This document shows positions 1 through 6,045 of a DNA stretch of 10,225 nt, one piece after another. Numbering within the stretch: the stretch's first letter is position 1; every line of letters starts with the position of its first letter. A program made the translations under genes and the position numbers. The stretch covers positions 1 through 10,225 of the forward strand of contig JAGGSX010000045.1 of assembly GCA_021158865.1 (NCBI GenBank). Reading direction: 5' to 3'. Below the pieces are notes generated by a model. The model did no database searches and was not told the DNA's origin. It saw only the letters and a program-made list of their open reading frames with translations. This stretch comes from Thermoplasmata archaeon. Lineage in GTDB: Archaea > Thermoplasmatota > E2 > UBA202 > JdFR-43.

Positions 1-45
1 GCACAAGTGTAATATATATGGAATATAAATTTATTTATGGCAAGA
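1..45 (-). promoter_or_regulatory. AT-rich segment, possible promoter of a gene beyond the left edge
   Basis: This short stretch follows the stop codon of the nitroreductase gene. Read on the minus strand it contains a TATA-like run (AAATTTATATTCC, around 19-31). At the roughly 27-bp spacing seen elsewhere in the window, this would place a transcription start at or just past the left edge. It could therefore serve the next leftward gene, which is not in view. No coding sequence is visible here. Confidence 0.25.
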
Positions 46-651
46 TTATACAAATTTTGTTATCTCCTCTAACCTTTTTCTTCTTTTTCTTGGCTTCCTT
101 TCTTTTTTGGGATATCCAATAGATATAAGACCAACAAGCTGATAATTTTTTCCTAAACCAGCCATTTTTTTAATTTCATTCTCAAAATATGTAAAGTTTG
201 CAACACCAATATAGCATGTTCCCAATCCAAGTTCAACAGCTTTCAACATTAAGTTTTCTATAGCCATTGCTGCACTTTCTATTGCCCAATGCATCTCCAA
301 TTCTTCATATTTTTTATCTTTCAATACCTTGCTATTTTTATCTATAAAAACAGCAACATAACATGGAGCAGAGTACATCCCTTCTTTGAATTTCTTCTCC
401 AATTTATCCATTTTTTCATTTGATATACCAATTTCTCTATAATAGTCAATGTGAGAATGTATTAGAAGCTCTTGAATTTTTTCTCTTGCTTCATTACTAT
501 TATAAATCACAAAAAACCAGTTTTCTAAGCCATTAGCATTTGGTGCTCTTATAGCTGCTTTAACCAATTCTTCAATTTTTTTATTGCCTATTCTCTTTTT
601 CTGATAAAATCTTATAGACTGCCTTTTATTTATTGCTTCTTCAAGTTCCAT
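46..651 (-). CDS. Nitroreductase-family FMN-dependent oxidoreductase
   Basis: This 201-residue protein looks like a cytoplasmic flavin reductase of the nitroreductase fold, which uses FMN and NAD(P)H to reduce nitro compounds, quinones or other acceptors; the substrate cannot be told from sequence. Visible family marks are the N-terminal R-x-S-x-R motif (residues 10-14, FMN phosphate contact), the APNAN segment at 36-40 (usually AP-S-x-x-N) followed by W45, the GLGTCYIG segment at 142-149, and a late GYP (179-181) followed by a very basic tail. Length is normal for the family. The ATG start is favoured because a TATA-like element lies about 26 bp upstream, implying a leaderless message. It is on the same strand as tRNA-Ile but separated from it by a T-rich terminator, so it is probably a single-gene unit. 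An exact role is not assignable. Confidence 0.88.
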   Translation of the reverse strand: MELEEAINKRQSIRFYQKKRIGNKKIEELVKAAIRAPNANGLENWFFVIYNSNEAREKIQELLIHSHIDYYREIGISNEKMDKLEKKFKEGMYSAPCYVAVFIDKNSKVLKDKKYEELEMHWAIESAAMAIENLMLKAVELGLGTCYIGVANFTYFENEIKKMAGLGKNYQLVGLISIGYPKKERKPRKRRKRLEEITKFV

Positions 652-668
652 AAAAATAATTCTTTTGT

Positions 669-682
669 TATTATTATATTTT
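669..682 (-). promoter_or_regulatory. Box A (TATA) of the nitroreductase gene
   Basis: On the minus strand this reads AAAATATAATAATA, an archaeal TATA-box-like element. Its centre is about 26 bp from the ATG at 651, so transcription should begin at or next to the start codon. No Shine-Dalgarno sequence lies in between, which agrees with leaderless translation. Confidence 0.5.
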
Positions 683-751
683 CAGTTAAGAGAACGGGAT
701 TTATTGTTAATAGCGAGAAAAAAACATGGAAGGAAAATTGGAAGAAGGCAT

Positions 752-762
752 AAAAAAGAAAA
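752..762 (-). terminator. T-rich terminator of tRNA-Ile
   Basis: Immediately downstream of the tRNA-Ile 3' end, the non-template strand reads TTTTCTTTTTT. Oligo-T tracts of this kind end transcription in archaea without needing a hairpin. Confidence 0.5.
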
Positions 763-772
763 GCCAAATAAA

Positions 773-892
773 TGGGCCCAGTGAGATTTGAACTCACGAC
801 CTCCCGGTTTCTATAAGCCCTTTGGTTTGGGACGAAACCTTTCCAAAGAGCTCTATCAGCCGGGCGCTCCAACCTGGCTAAGCTATGGGCCC
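773..892 (-). tRNA. tRNA-Ile (GAT), interrupted by an intron
   Basis: Read on the minus strand, the two exons (892-854 and 808-773) fold into a complete 75-nt cloverleaf. The acceptor GGGCCCA pairs with TGGGCCC, the D stem is GCTT/GAGC, the anticodon stem CCCGG/CCGGG, the anticodon loop CTGATAA, and the T arm GTGAG-TTCAAAT-CTCAC, with discriminator A. The anticodon GAT reads isoleucine codons AUC/AUU. The terminal CCA is not encoded (TTT follows), so it must be added by CCA-adding enzyme. A 45-nt intron lies between positions 37 and 38, the usual archaeal site. Confidence 0.95.
809..853 (-). other. Intron of tRNA-Ile, excised by archaeal splicing endonuclease
   Basis: Removing these 45 nt restores a 7-nt anticodon loop and a perfect 5-bp anticodon stem. 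The intron has its own ten-pair hairpin (AGCTCTTTGG with CCAAAGGGCT, one G-T pair). A bulge-helix-bulge can be drawn with C32-G, T33-A and G34-T pairs; the fourth central position is an A-A mismatch, so the motif looks relaxed. The last intron bases GAA followed by exonic A form the 3' bulge. The boundary could shift by one or two bases. Confidence 0.85.
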
Positions 893-914
893 AAATGCTA
901 CAGCTATGTAATAC

Positions 915-930
915 TTTTTTATTATATTTA
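915..930 (-). promoter_or_regulatory. Likely box A of tRNA-Ile
   Basis: The minus strand reads TAAATATAATAAAAAA here, centred about 30 bp upstream of the mature tRNA 5' end. That is the expected position for an archaeal TATA element driving a tRNA gene with a very short leader. The box on the opposite strand for the phosphatase gene lies about 40 bp away, so this intergenic gap holds two divergent promoters. Confidence 0.4.
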
Positions 931-959
931 TTTTTCATCTATGTCTTCGAAATACTGCT

Positions 960-972
960 ATAAATATAAATA
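960..972 (+). promoter_or_regulatory. Box A (TATA) of the PPP phosphatase gene
   Basis: The sequence ATAAATATAAATA is centred about 27-28 bp upstream of the GTG at 994. This puts the transcription start at or beside the start codon, and there is no Shine-Dalgarno sequence between them. It supports the GTG start and a leaderless message. Confidence 0.5.
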
Positions 973-993
973 CTTGATATAATCTTTATTAGA

Positions 994-1824
994 GTGTATT
1001 TCACAGAAGAAAAATTGGAGCAGACGATAAAAAATGCTTTGGAATATTTAAAAAAAGAGCATGCCTTTTTGGAATTGCACGGCAAAATAATGGCGGCTGG
1101 CGACACCCATGGGGATGTTGTTATAACAAAAGAAATAATAAAAAAATTTTTTGATGATGGCTTTGATGCAATAATTTTTCTTGGAGATTATATAGATAGG
1201 GCACCATCTGATATTGGTTCATCTATTCCAAATATAAACTATTTGCTGGAAATGAAGAGCAGGTATCCAGATAAAATTTTTTTGCTAAAAGGAAACCATG
1301 AAGCGAATTATGCAATACCATGCTATCCAAATGAATTTGAATATGAAGTGAAAGAATGCTGTCCTCAATTATATAGTCAATATGTAATGGCATTCAAAGA
1401 AATGCCTTTGATGGCAATGTTGAATAATGTTTATGCTGCCCACGGTGGATTTCCAATTGAAAAAGATGTTGATGAAATAAATAAAGATGATGTTGATGCA
1501 ATAGAAGAGATAACATGGAGTGATGCAGCCATCTCACCAGTTTTTCGAGGAGCAGGAAATAGATTTGGAGAAAAAGAACTGGAGTTGTTTTTAAATAAAA
1601 TAAATGCAAAAGCGTTTATAAGAGGGCATGACTACAATCTGAATGGCATGATTGTATATAAAAAATGTTTGACAATATTTTCTTCAAGAAGATATGAGGG
1701 CATGGGAAACGGGGGAATATTGATAGCAAAAATTAATGAAAATATAAATAGCATGGATGATATTGAAATAGAAAATTTCTGTAATGGCAAATGGAAAAAA
1801 TATGAAGCAATAAAATTTAATTAG
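994..1824 (+). CDS. PPP-family serine/threonine protein phosphatase (metallophosphoesterase)
   Basis: This 276-residue cytoplasmic protein carries all the PPP-family signatures: GDTHGD (36-41), GDYIDR (64-69), GNHE (100-103), HGG (150-152), the W-S-D segment (175-177), RGAGxxFG (185-192) and RGHD (210-213). These supply the His/Asp/Asn ligands of a two-metal centre that hydrolyses phosphate esters, in this family mainly phosphoserine and phosphothreonine on proteins. The usual GDxVDRG has Ala instead of the last Gly (A70). The first 30 residues form a charged helical lead-in seen in eukaryotic-type PPP enzymes. Translation starts at GTG 994, placed by box A spacing rather than by a ribosome binding site. 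The gene ends 28 bp before aIF5A and may be co-transcribed with it, but no functional link is evident. Its protein targets cannot be inferred. Confidence 0.9.
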   Translation: MYFTEEKLEQTIKNALEYLKKEHAFLELHGKIMAAGDTHGDVVITKEIIKKFFDDGFDAIIFLGDYIDRAPSDIGSSIPNINYLLEMKSRYPDKIFLLKGNHEANYAIPCYPNEFEYEVKECCPQLYSQYVMAFKEMPLMAMLNNVYAAHGGFPIEKDVDEINKDDVDAIEEITWSDAAISPVFRGAGNRFGEKELELFLNKINAKAFIRGHDYNLNGMIVYKKCLTIFSSRRYEGMGNGGILIAKINENINSMDDIEIENFCNGKWKKYEAIKFN

Positions 1825-1852
1825 GGCTTGGTTATTTCAATTTGGTGTTATA

Positions 1853-2236
1853 ATGAAGGAAGTTGCAGAAGTTAGGGAATTGAAAGAGAATCGTTATGTT
1901 ATAATTGATAATGAACCTTGTAAAATAATAAGCATAACAACATCCAAACCGGGGAAGCATGGAGAAGCAAAAGCGAGGATAGATGCTGTTGGAGTATTTG
2001 ATAATCAAAAAAGAAGCGTTGTTTTTCCAGTTCGTCATAAAGTTCAGATTCCAGTCATTGATAAAAGAACAGCTCAGGTTGTTGCTATAATGGGAGATAA
2101 AGTGCAACTCATGGATATGGAAACATTCGAAACATTTGAGATGAACATACCAGAAGAATTTAAAGATAAATTAAAAGAAGGAACAGAAATTCAATATTTA
2201 CAGGCAATGGGCAAGAGAAAGATAACGAGAACATGA
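1853..2236 (+). CDS. Translation factor aIF5A (hypusine-containing, eIF5A/EF-P homologue)
   Basis: This 127-residue protein is archaeal IF5A, which helps ribosomes form peptide bonds at difficult stretches such as proline runs. The hypusine loop TSKPGKHGEAK is intact; the lysine modified to deoxyhypusine/hypusine is K35, between G34 and H36. The N-terminal SH3-like barrel is followed by a C-terminal OB-like domain, and length is normal for archaea. The ATG is preceded by GGTG six bases upstream (1843-1846), a partial match to GGAGGTGAT. A weak TATA-like run (around 1810-1822, inside the end of the phosphatase gene) could give it its own promoter. Its stop codon overlaps the start of the agmatinase gene by ATGA, so the two are translated from one message. 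Identification is secure. Confidence 0.96.
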   Translation: MKEVAEVRELKENRYVIIDNEPCKIISITTSKPGKHGEAKARIDAVGVFDNQKRSVVFPVRHKVQIPVIDKRTAQVVAIMGDKVQLMDMETFETFEMNIPEEFKDKLKEGTEIQYLQAMGKRKITRT

Positions 2237-3021
2237 TGTTTGCAGATGCAACAGAAAATTTTGATGAAGCAAAATATATTATTATAGGTATACCTTACGA
2301 AGATAAAGAAATGTCTTTTAGAAGTGGAACATCGAAAGCTCCTGATTATATAAGGCAGTTGTCAGATAACTATGAAAGCTATGACATTTTTTCCAATATT
2401 GATTTAAGCAGTATAGCCATACATGATGCTGGAAATTTTGGACTAAATGAAGCAAAAGCATTGATAAAAAAATGTGTTGATAAAAAAAAATTTGCCATCG
2501 CCATCGGCGGCGCCCACTCCATAACGCCAGAAATAATTCCATACAGCAACATAGATGGGGTTGTAGTGCTTGATGCCCATGCAGATTTTAGAAATGAATA
2601 TTTAAATCATAAAAACAGCCATGCATGTGTTTCGAGAAGAATTTTTGAAAAAATTGGAAAGGATGGCATAATAAGTATTGGTATTCGTTCAATATCGAAA
2701 GAGGAAAAGGAGGATGCAGAGAAATTAGGTTATAGATATTATACTTCAAAAGATTTTAGCTTGGATATGGTAAATGAAATAGAATATGATAAAATTTATT
2801 TGAGCATAGATATGGATGTTTTTGATCCATGTTATGCATCTGGAGTGAGCAATCCTGAACCAATGGGATTGGGATATGAATTATTTGATTTCATTAAAAA
2901 AATTGCCAATAAAGTTATTGCAATGGATGTTGTGGAAGTGTGCCCGCCTTATGACGATGGAAGAGCTGGCTTGCTTGCAGCGAAATTAATTAGAGAATTC
3001 ATTTCGTGGAGGAGCTTATAA
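2233..3021 (+). CDS. speB: Agmatinase (agmatine ureohydrolase family)
   Basis: This 262-residue enzyme belongs to the arginase/agmatinase/formiminoglutamase fold, which uses a binuclear manganese centre to hydrolyse guanidino groups; agmatinase makes putrescine and urea. The metal ligands are visible: H95 in GGAHS, D114, H116 and D118 in DAHAD, and D193 and D195 in SIDMDVFDP. E236, in DVVEVCPPYDD, is the conserved late glutamate. The usual acidic residue of GGDHS/GGEHS is Ala (A94), a modest departure. The 4-nt overlap with aIF5A points to a role in polyamine supply, or in processing an agmatine-derived intermediate during hypusine formation as reported for Haloferax; the second is inference. 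An in-frame ATG at 2236 is an alternative start. Arginase or another ureohydrolase substrate cannot be fully excluded. Confidence 0.88.
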   Translation: MMFADATENFDEAKYIIIGIPYEDKEMSFRSGTSKAPDYIRQLSDNYESYDIFSNIDLSSIAIHDAGNFGLNEAKALIKKCVDKKKFAIAIGGAHSITPEIIPYSNIDGVVVLDAHADFRNEYLNHKNSHACVSRRIFEKIGKDGIISIGIRSISKEEKEDAEKLGYRYYTSKDFSLDMVNEIEYDKIYLSIDMDVFDPCYASGVSNPEPMGLGYELFDFIKKIANKVIAMDVVEVCPPYDDGRAGLLAAKLIREFISWRSL

Positions 3022-3068
3022 ATCATAAAAGAAAAATGCAATCATTTATTCAACAAAACAACAAAAAA

Positions 3069-3079
3069 TATTTATATAG
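3069..3079 (+). promoter_or_regulatory. Box A (TATA) of the metal-transport operon
   Basis: ATTTATATAG-type sequence, the best TATA box in the window. Its centre near 3074 predicts a transcription start near 3100-3102, just before the regulator gene and right behind the palindrome at 3080-3098. Confidence 0.6.
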
Positions 3080-3098
3080 TTGTTCTTTTCAAAAACAA
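3080..3098 (+). promoter_or_regulatory. 19-bp imperfect palindrome, putative operator of the DtxR/MntR-like repressor
   Basis: TTGTTCTTTTCAAAAACAA: seven of nine base pairs match across the centre at 3089 (the outer five in a row, then two more). It begins directly after box A and ends just before the predicted transcription start, so a bound protein would block polymerase loading. DtxR-family repressors bind palindromes of about this length, although this one does not resemble the classical DtxR consensus. Operator function is inferred from symmetry and position only. Confidence 0.5.
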
Positions 3099-3114
3099 GG
3101 TTCTGGTGAAGAAC

Positions 3115-3501
3115 ATGCTTCGATTTATGAAAGAAATTTATAGAGCTTATGAAAATGGAAAACCAATAGTTGGTCCAACAGAAATTGCGAGAAAATTAAA
3201 AATAAGCAAATCAACAGCATATAATGGATTAAAAAATTTAGCTTCTGATGGGTATGGCACATATATAGAAAAAAAAGGATTCATTATAAATCCCAATGGC
3301 ATAAAATTAGCAAAAAAAATAATCAGGAAGCACCGCCTTATAGAATGCTTTATTGCAGATGCTCTCTTTCTTTCTCCAAAACAGGCATGTATAGAAGCAG
3401 ATAAAATAGATTCAATTGTTGGAGAAGAATTTGTTAAAGCTTTAGAAAAAAAATATGGAAATTATACAAAATGCCCATGTGGCAATAGGATACCAAAATG
3501 A
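3115..3501 (+). CDS. DtxR/MntR-family metal-dependent transcriptional regulator
   Basis: The protein (128 residues from ATG 3115) has an N-terminal winged helix-turn-helix (PTEIARKLKISKSTAYNGLKNL, about residues 21-42) and the DtxR dimerisation/metal segment beginning RKHRLIE (71-77). It ends with CPCGNRIPK, matching the family's CPHGNPIP but with Cys for His. H73 and E77 fit metal ligands, whereas the usual E/C-x-x-E-H cluster reads D96-K-I-D99-S100, so the His ligand is lost. There is no SH3-like third domain. I favour ATG 3115 because GGTGA (3105-3109) sits five bases upstream; a GTG at 3106 would add three residues. The stop overlaps the binding-protein gene by ATGA. It probably represses this operon through the palindrome at 3080-3098 in response to a divalent metal; the metal is unknown. 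Confidence 0.85.
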   Translation: MLRFMKEIYRAYENGKPIVGPTEIARKLKISKSTAYNGLKNLASDGYGTYIEKKGFIINPNGIKLAKKIIRKHRLIECFIADALFLSPKQACIEADKIDSIVGEEFVKALEKKYGNYTKCPCGNRIPK

Positions 3502-4490
3502 AGATTATAGCCATTATATCGCTTTTATTTCTATTCATTTCTTTCATGCCTTCCCAATCTCAAGAGTCTAAAATAAATGTTGTTGTTTCTATATCAGATT
3601 TTTCATCCATTGTTAAAGAAATAGGAGGGAATTTTGTTTCGGTTTCATCCGTATTACCAGCCGGTAGCGACCCTCATTCATTTTCTTTAACAAAAGAAAC
3701 AATCGATAAAATTCAAAATGCAGATTTGGTAATACTTGCAAATTCTAATCTTCTTTCATACGAAAAAAAGATGAAAGAAGATTATAACAAGGAATATCTT
3801 GACTTTGATGATTACGTCAGCAATGGTGCTTCTTTGGATAATTTTGATGGCTTTAATAACAATCCACATGGCTACTGGCTTAAAATCGAAAATGCAATTG
3901 CAATAGCAAAAACAGTTGCATTGAAGCTTGAAGAAATTTATCCAAGCAATGCAGATTACTTTGAATCTTCTTTCATAAGTTTTAAAGAAAGAGCTGAAAA
4001 AGCAAGACAGATTGCATTAAATGAAATGAAGAATAAAGGGCTATATGGTAAAAAAATTGTGGCTTCTGTGCCCGGCGTGTGTTACATTGCAGAAAATTTT
4101 GGTATGGAAAGTGATGCAATTTTGTTGTCAGAAGGAACAGCTTATATCAGTGGAAAGGAATTAAGCGAGCTGGAGAATAAAATGAAGAAAGGAGAATATG
4201 CAGGCATAATTGTTCCAGAATTTATGAAAGATGCAAAACCTGGGGAAATTGCAAGAAATATTGCAAGAGATACAGACAGCAAAGTTATTTATGTCAAATT
4301 TATAATGGAAGAAAACATCAGCTACATAAATGCATTTTATTATAATTTGTTGCAATTTTCTTCTTTATCCGCAAATGAAGTAAAAGAAAAAAAAGCATAT
4401 AATGGTGATTTGGTAATATTATCAATATCCTTAACAATATTGGCAGCATTTGAAGGGGCGATAATATATGAATTATACAGAAGAACATGA
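3498..4490 (+). CDS. Metal ABC transporter substrate-binding protein (ZnuA/PsaA-like, cluster A-I), membrane anchored
   Basis: This 330-residue extracellular receptor captures a divalent metal and hands it to the permease encoded downstream. An N-terminal signal sequence (about 1-20, no lipobox Cys) is followed by the two-lobed binding fold and a C-terminal membrane helix (about 304-324, then basic YRRT), so the protein is tethered at both ends or by the C-terminal helix after cleavage. Ligand motifs: H60 in GSDPHSF and H124 in NPHGYWL align with the two conserved histidines. E271 aligns with the final acidic ligand of Mn-type proteins. The third ligand (His in Zn-type, Glu in Mn-type) falls on V191 in SVPGVCYIAENFG; C195 is nearby. 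The long His-rich loop of Zn-binding members is absent. A weak AGGAT precedes the start. Metal identity (Zn, Mn or other) is open. Confidence 0.87.
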   Translation: MKIIAIISLLFLFISFMPSQSQESKINVVVSISDFSSIVKEIGGNFVSVSSVLPAGSDPHSFSLTKETIDKIQNADLVILANSNLLSYEKKMKEDYNKEYLDFDDYVSNGASLDNFDGFNNNPHGYWLKIENAIAIAKTVALKLEEIYPSNADYFESSFISFKERAEKARQIALNEMKNKGLYGKKIVASVPGVCYIAENFGMESDAILLSEGTAYISGKELSELENKMKKGEYAGIIVPEFMKDAKPGEIARNIARDTDSKVIYVKFIMEENISYINAFYYNLLQFSSLSANEVKEKKAYNGDLVILSISLTILAAFEGAIIYELYRRT

Positions 4491-5235
4491 GATAATAAAT
4501 GCAAAAGGAATTTACTATTCATATAATGGAGAATATGCTCTAAAAAATATTTCATTTAGTTTGGGAAAGGAATTCATGGTTATAATTGGTCCAAATGGTT
4601 CTGGTAAGACAACTCTTATAAAATTAATAATGGGCCTTTTAAAGCCGAATAAAGGATACATAAAAATTTTTGGAAAAGAACCAGAAAAAGTTAGAGATAG
4701 GATAGGATATATGCCTCAAAAAGATTATATAGCAAGACATTTCCCAATAAGGGTTAGGGATATCCTTCTGCTTGGAATATCAAATAAAAAATTTATTGGA
4801 AAGGAAGAAATAGAAAAAGCAAAAAATGCTCTTGAAGAAGTTGGTCTGCTGAATTTATGGAATAAAAGATTCAGCCACCTTTCTGGCGGGCAACAACAGC
4901 GTGTAATATTTGCGAGGGCAATAGCAAAAAATCCTGATATGATAATAATGGATGAGCCATTCAATGGTGTTGATTTACCAAGTAGAGAAAAAATATTGAG
5001 CATATTAAGAAAGAAAAAGAGAAAAATCACAATAATTACAGTTCTCCACAATATAAATCCCGTTGCACATGATGTTGATAAAGTATTATTATTGAATAAA
5101 GAAATGATTGGATTTGGCTCTCCAAAAGAAGTTCTAAATGAATTGAACCTACAAAAAGCTTATGGAGGAACTGTTTCCATTGTAATATGCAAGGAAGGAT
5201 TTTGTCATCCATTGATAGGAGATACCCATGGTTGA
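4468..5235 (+). CDS. Metal ABC transporter ATP-binding protein (ZnuC/MntB-like)
   Basis: This 255-residue cytoplasmic ATPase drives the importer. All ABC motifs are present: Walker A GPNGSGKTT (41-49), Q-loop glutamine Q84 in MPQKD, signature LSGGQQQR (138-145), Walker B MIIMDEP (158-164), D-loop around GVD (167-169) and the H-loop histidine H194. The C-terminal tail carries C241, C246, H247 and H254, an arrangement that could bind metal. The gene starts inside the end of the binding-protein gene (23-nt overlap in another frame) and overlaps the permease gene by 8 nt, so the operon is translationally coupled. Metal-transport assignment comes from these neighbours and from similarity to the ZnuC/MntB type. 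Confidence 0.92.
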   Translation: MNYTEEHEIINAKGIYYSYNGEYALKNISFSLGKEFMVIIGPNGSGKTTLIKLIMGLLKPNKGYIKIFGKEPEKVRDRIGYMPQKDYIARHFPIRVRDILLLGISNKKFIGKEEIEKAKNALEEVGLLNLWNKRFSHLSGGQQQRVIFARAIAKNPDMIIMDEPFNGVDLPSREKILSILRKKKRKITIITVLHNINPVAHDVDKVLLLNKEMIGFGSPKEVLNELNLQKAYGGTVSIVICKEGFCHPLIGDTHG

Positions 5236-6022
5236 TTTATATTTAATAAGGGCTATAATCGCTGTATTCATCCTTTCAATAAATGCTTCCATAGCAGGTT
5301 CTTTCACAATTTTTAAGGACATACCCTTTCTAATTGTCGGCGCAGCCCATGCCGCCCTCGCCGGCGCCGCCCTGTTTATCGCATTGGCTGTATATGGCGT
5401 TTTTAATTTTGACCCAATCATAGGAAGCATAATTTTTGCTATTTTTGTTGCAATTTCTGCAGCCCATGCAAAAAGTAAAGTGAATATTGCCATTGGAATA
5501 TCTTTTGCAATGTCAATGTCACTTGCTGTTCTTTTTATATCCTTAATCAGAGAGCAAGCTTCGCGTGTATGGGGTCTTCTGTTTGGTGATTTGCTTCTTT
5601 TAACCAATCGTGACATAATTTCGATGGCTATAATAACCATTTTTGTTATCATCATTGCTCTATATTTCAATAAAGAATTTTTGTTTATATCTTTTGACAG
5701 CGAGGGAGCAAAAGCAAGCGGAATAAAAGTGAATGAGCTGAATTACCTTCTCCTTTCCTTAATTGCAGTTTCAACTGTTATAATGGTTAAAGGTGTTGGA
5801 GCAATACTGGTTTATGCCATGCTGGTTGCTCCTGCAGCTGCTGCAAATGAAAAAGCAAAAAGTGTTTTGCAGGTTTTCAGCATATCTGCATTGATTGCAT
5901 TGATTTCTGGATTTTCTGGTTTATTTATAACATTTTATTTCACAATTTCAGCAACTGCTGTTGCATCTCTCATAGCAACATTATTCTATTTCTTTTTTGT
6001 GATAAACAAAAAAATTATTTAA
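5228..6022 (+). CDS. Metal ABC transporter permease (ABC-3 family, ZnuB/MntC-like)
   Basis: This 264-residue integral membrane protein forms the translocation channel for the metal importer. It has seven to eight hydrophobic segments, the early GAAHAALAG motif (38-46, equivalent to the family's S-H-A-x-x-G), the cytoplasmic EGAKASGIKV loop (159-168) that contacts the ATPase, and the late VGAILVYAMLVAPAAAA segment (190-206). Length is typical of the family. GGAGAT (5218-5223), four bases before the ATG, is the clearest ribosome binding site in the operon. Codons 37-52 form an unusual GC-rich island. It is the last gene of the operon; tRNA-Asp starts 23 bp downstream on the same strand with its own box A overlapping the end of this gene. 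Confidence 0.92.
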   Translation: MVDLYLIRAIIAVFILSINASIAGSFTIFKDIPFLIVGAAHAALAGAALFIALAVYGVFNFDPIIGSIIFAIFVAISAAHAKSKVNIAIGISFAMSMSLAVLFISLIREQASRVWGLLFGDLLLLTNRDIISMAIITIFVIIIALYFNKEFLFISFDSEGAKASGIKVNELNYLLLSLIAVSTVIMVKGVGAILVYAMLVAPAAAANEKAKSVLQVFSISALIALISGFSGLFITFYFTISATAVASLIATLFYFFFVINKKII

Positions 6023-6025
6023 TAC
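6014..6025 (+). promoter_or_regulatory. Likely box A of tRNA-Asp
   Basis: ATTATTTAATAC, overlapping the last codons of the permease gene, is centred about 26 bp upstream of the tRNA 5' end. This is the expected TATA spacing for an almost leaderless tRNA transcript. Confidence 0.4.
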
Positions 6026-6045
6026 ATTTTCATTTCACTTTAGAA

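Noticed and set aside
630..982. Open frames on both strands across the tRNA-Ile gene (102 and 64 codons)
   Set aside because: They run through the tRNA exons and intron and have no ribosome binding site or family resemblance; the tRNA explains the sequence.
4725..5051. 108-codon minus-strand frame
   Set aside because: Antisense shadow of the ABC ATPase; the sense strand carries all ABC motifs.
5149..5670. 173-codon minus-strand frame
   Set aside because: It is antisense to the ATPase end and the permease; its alanine/isoleucine-rich composition mirrors the permease codons.
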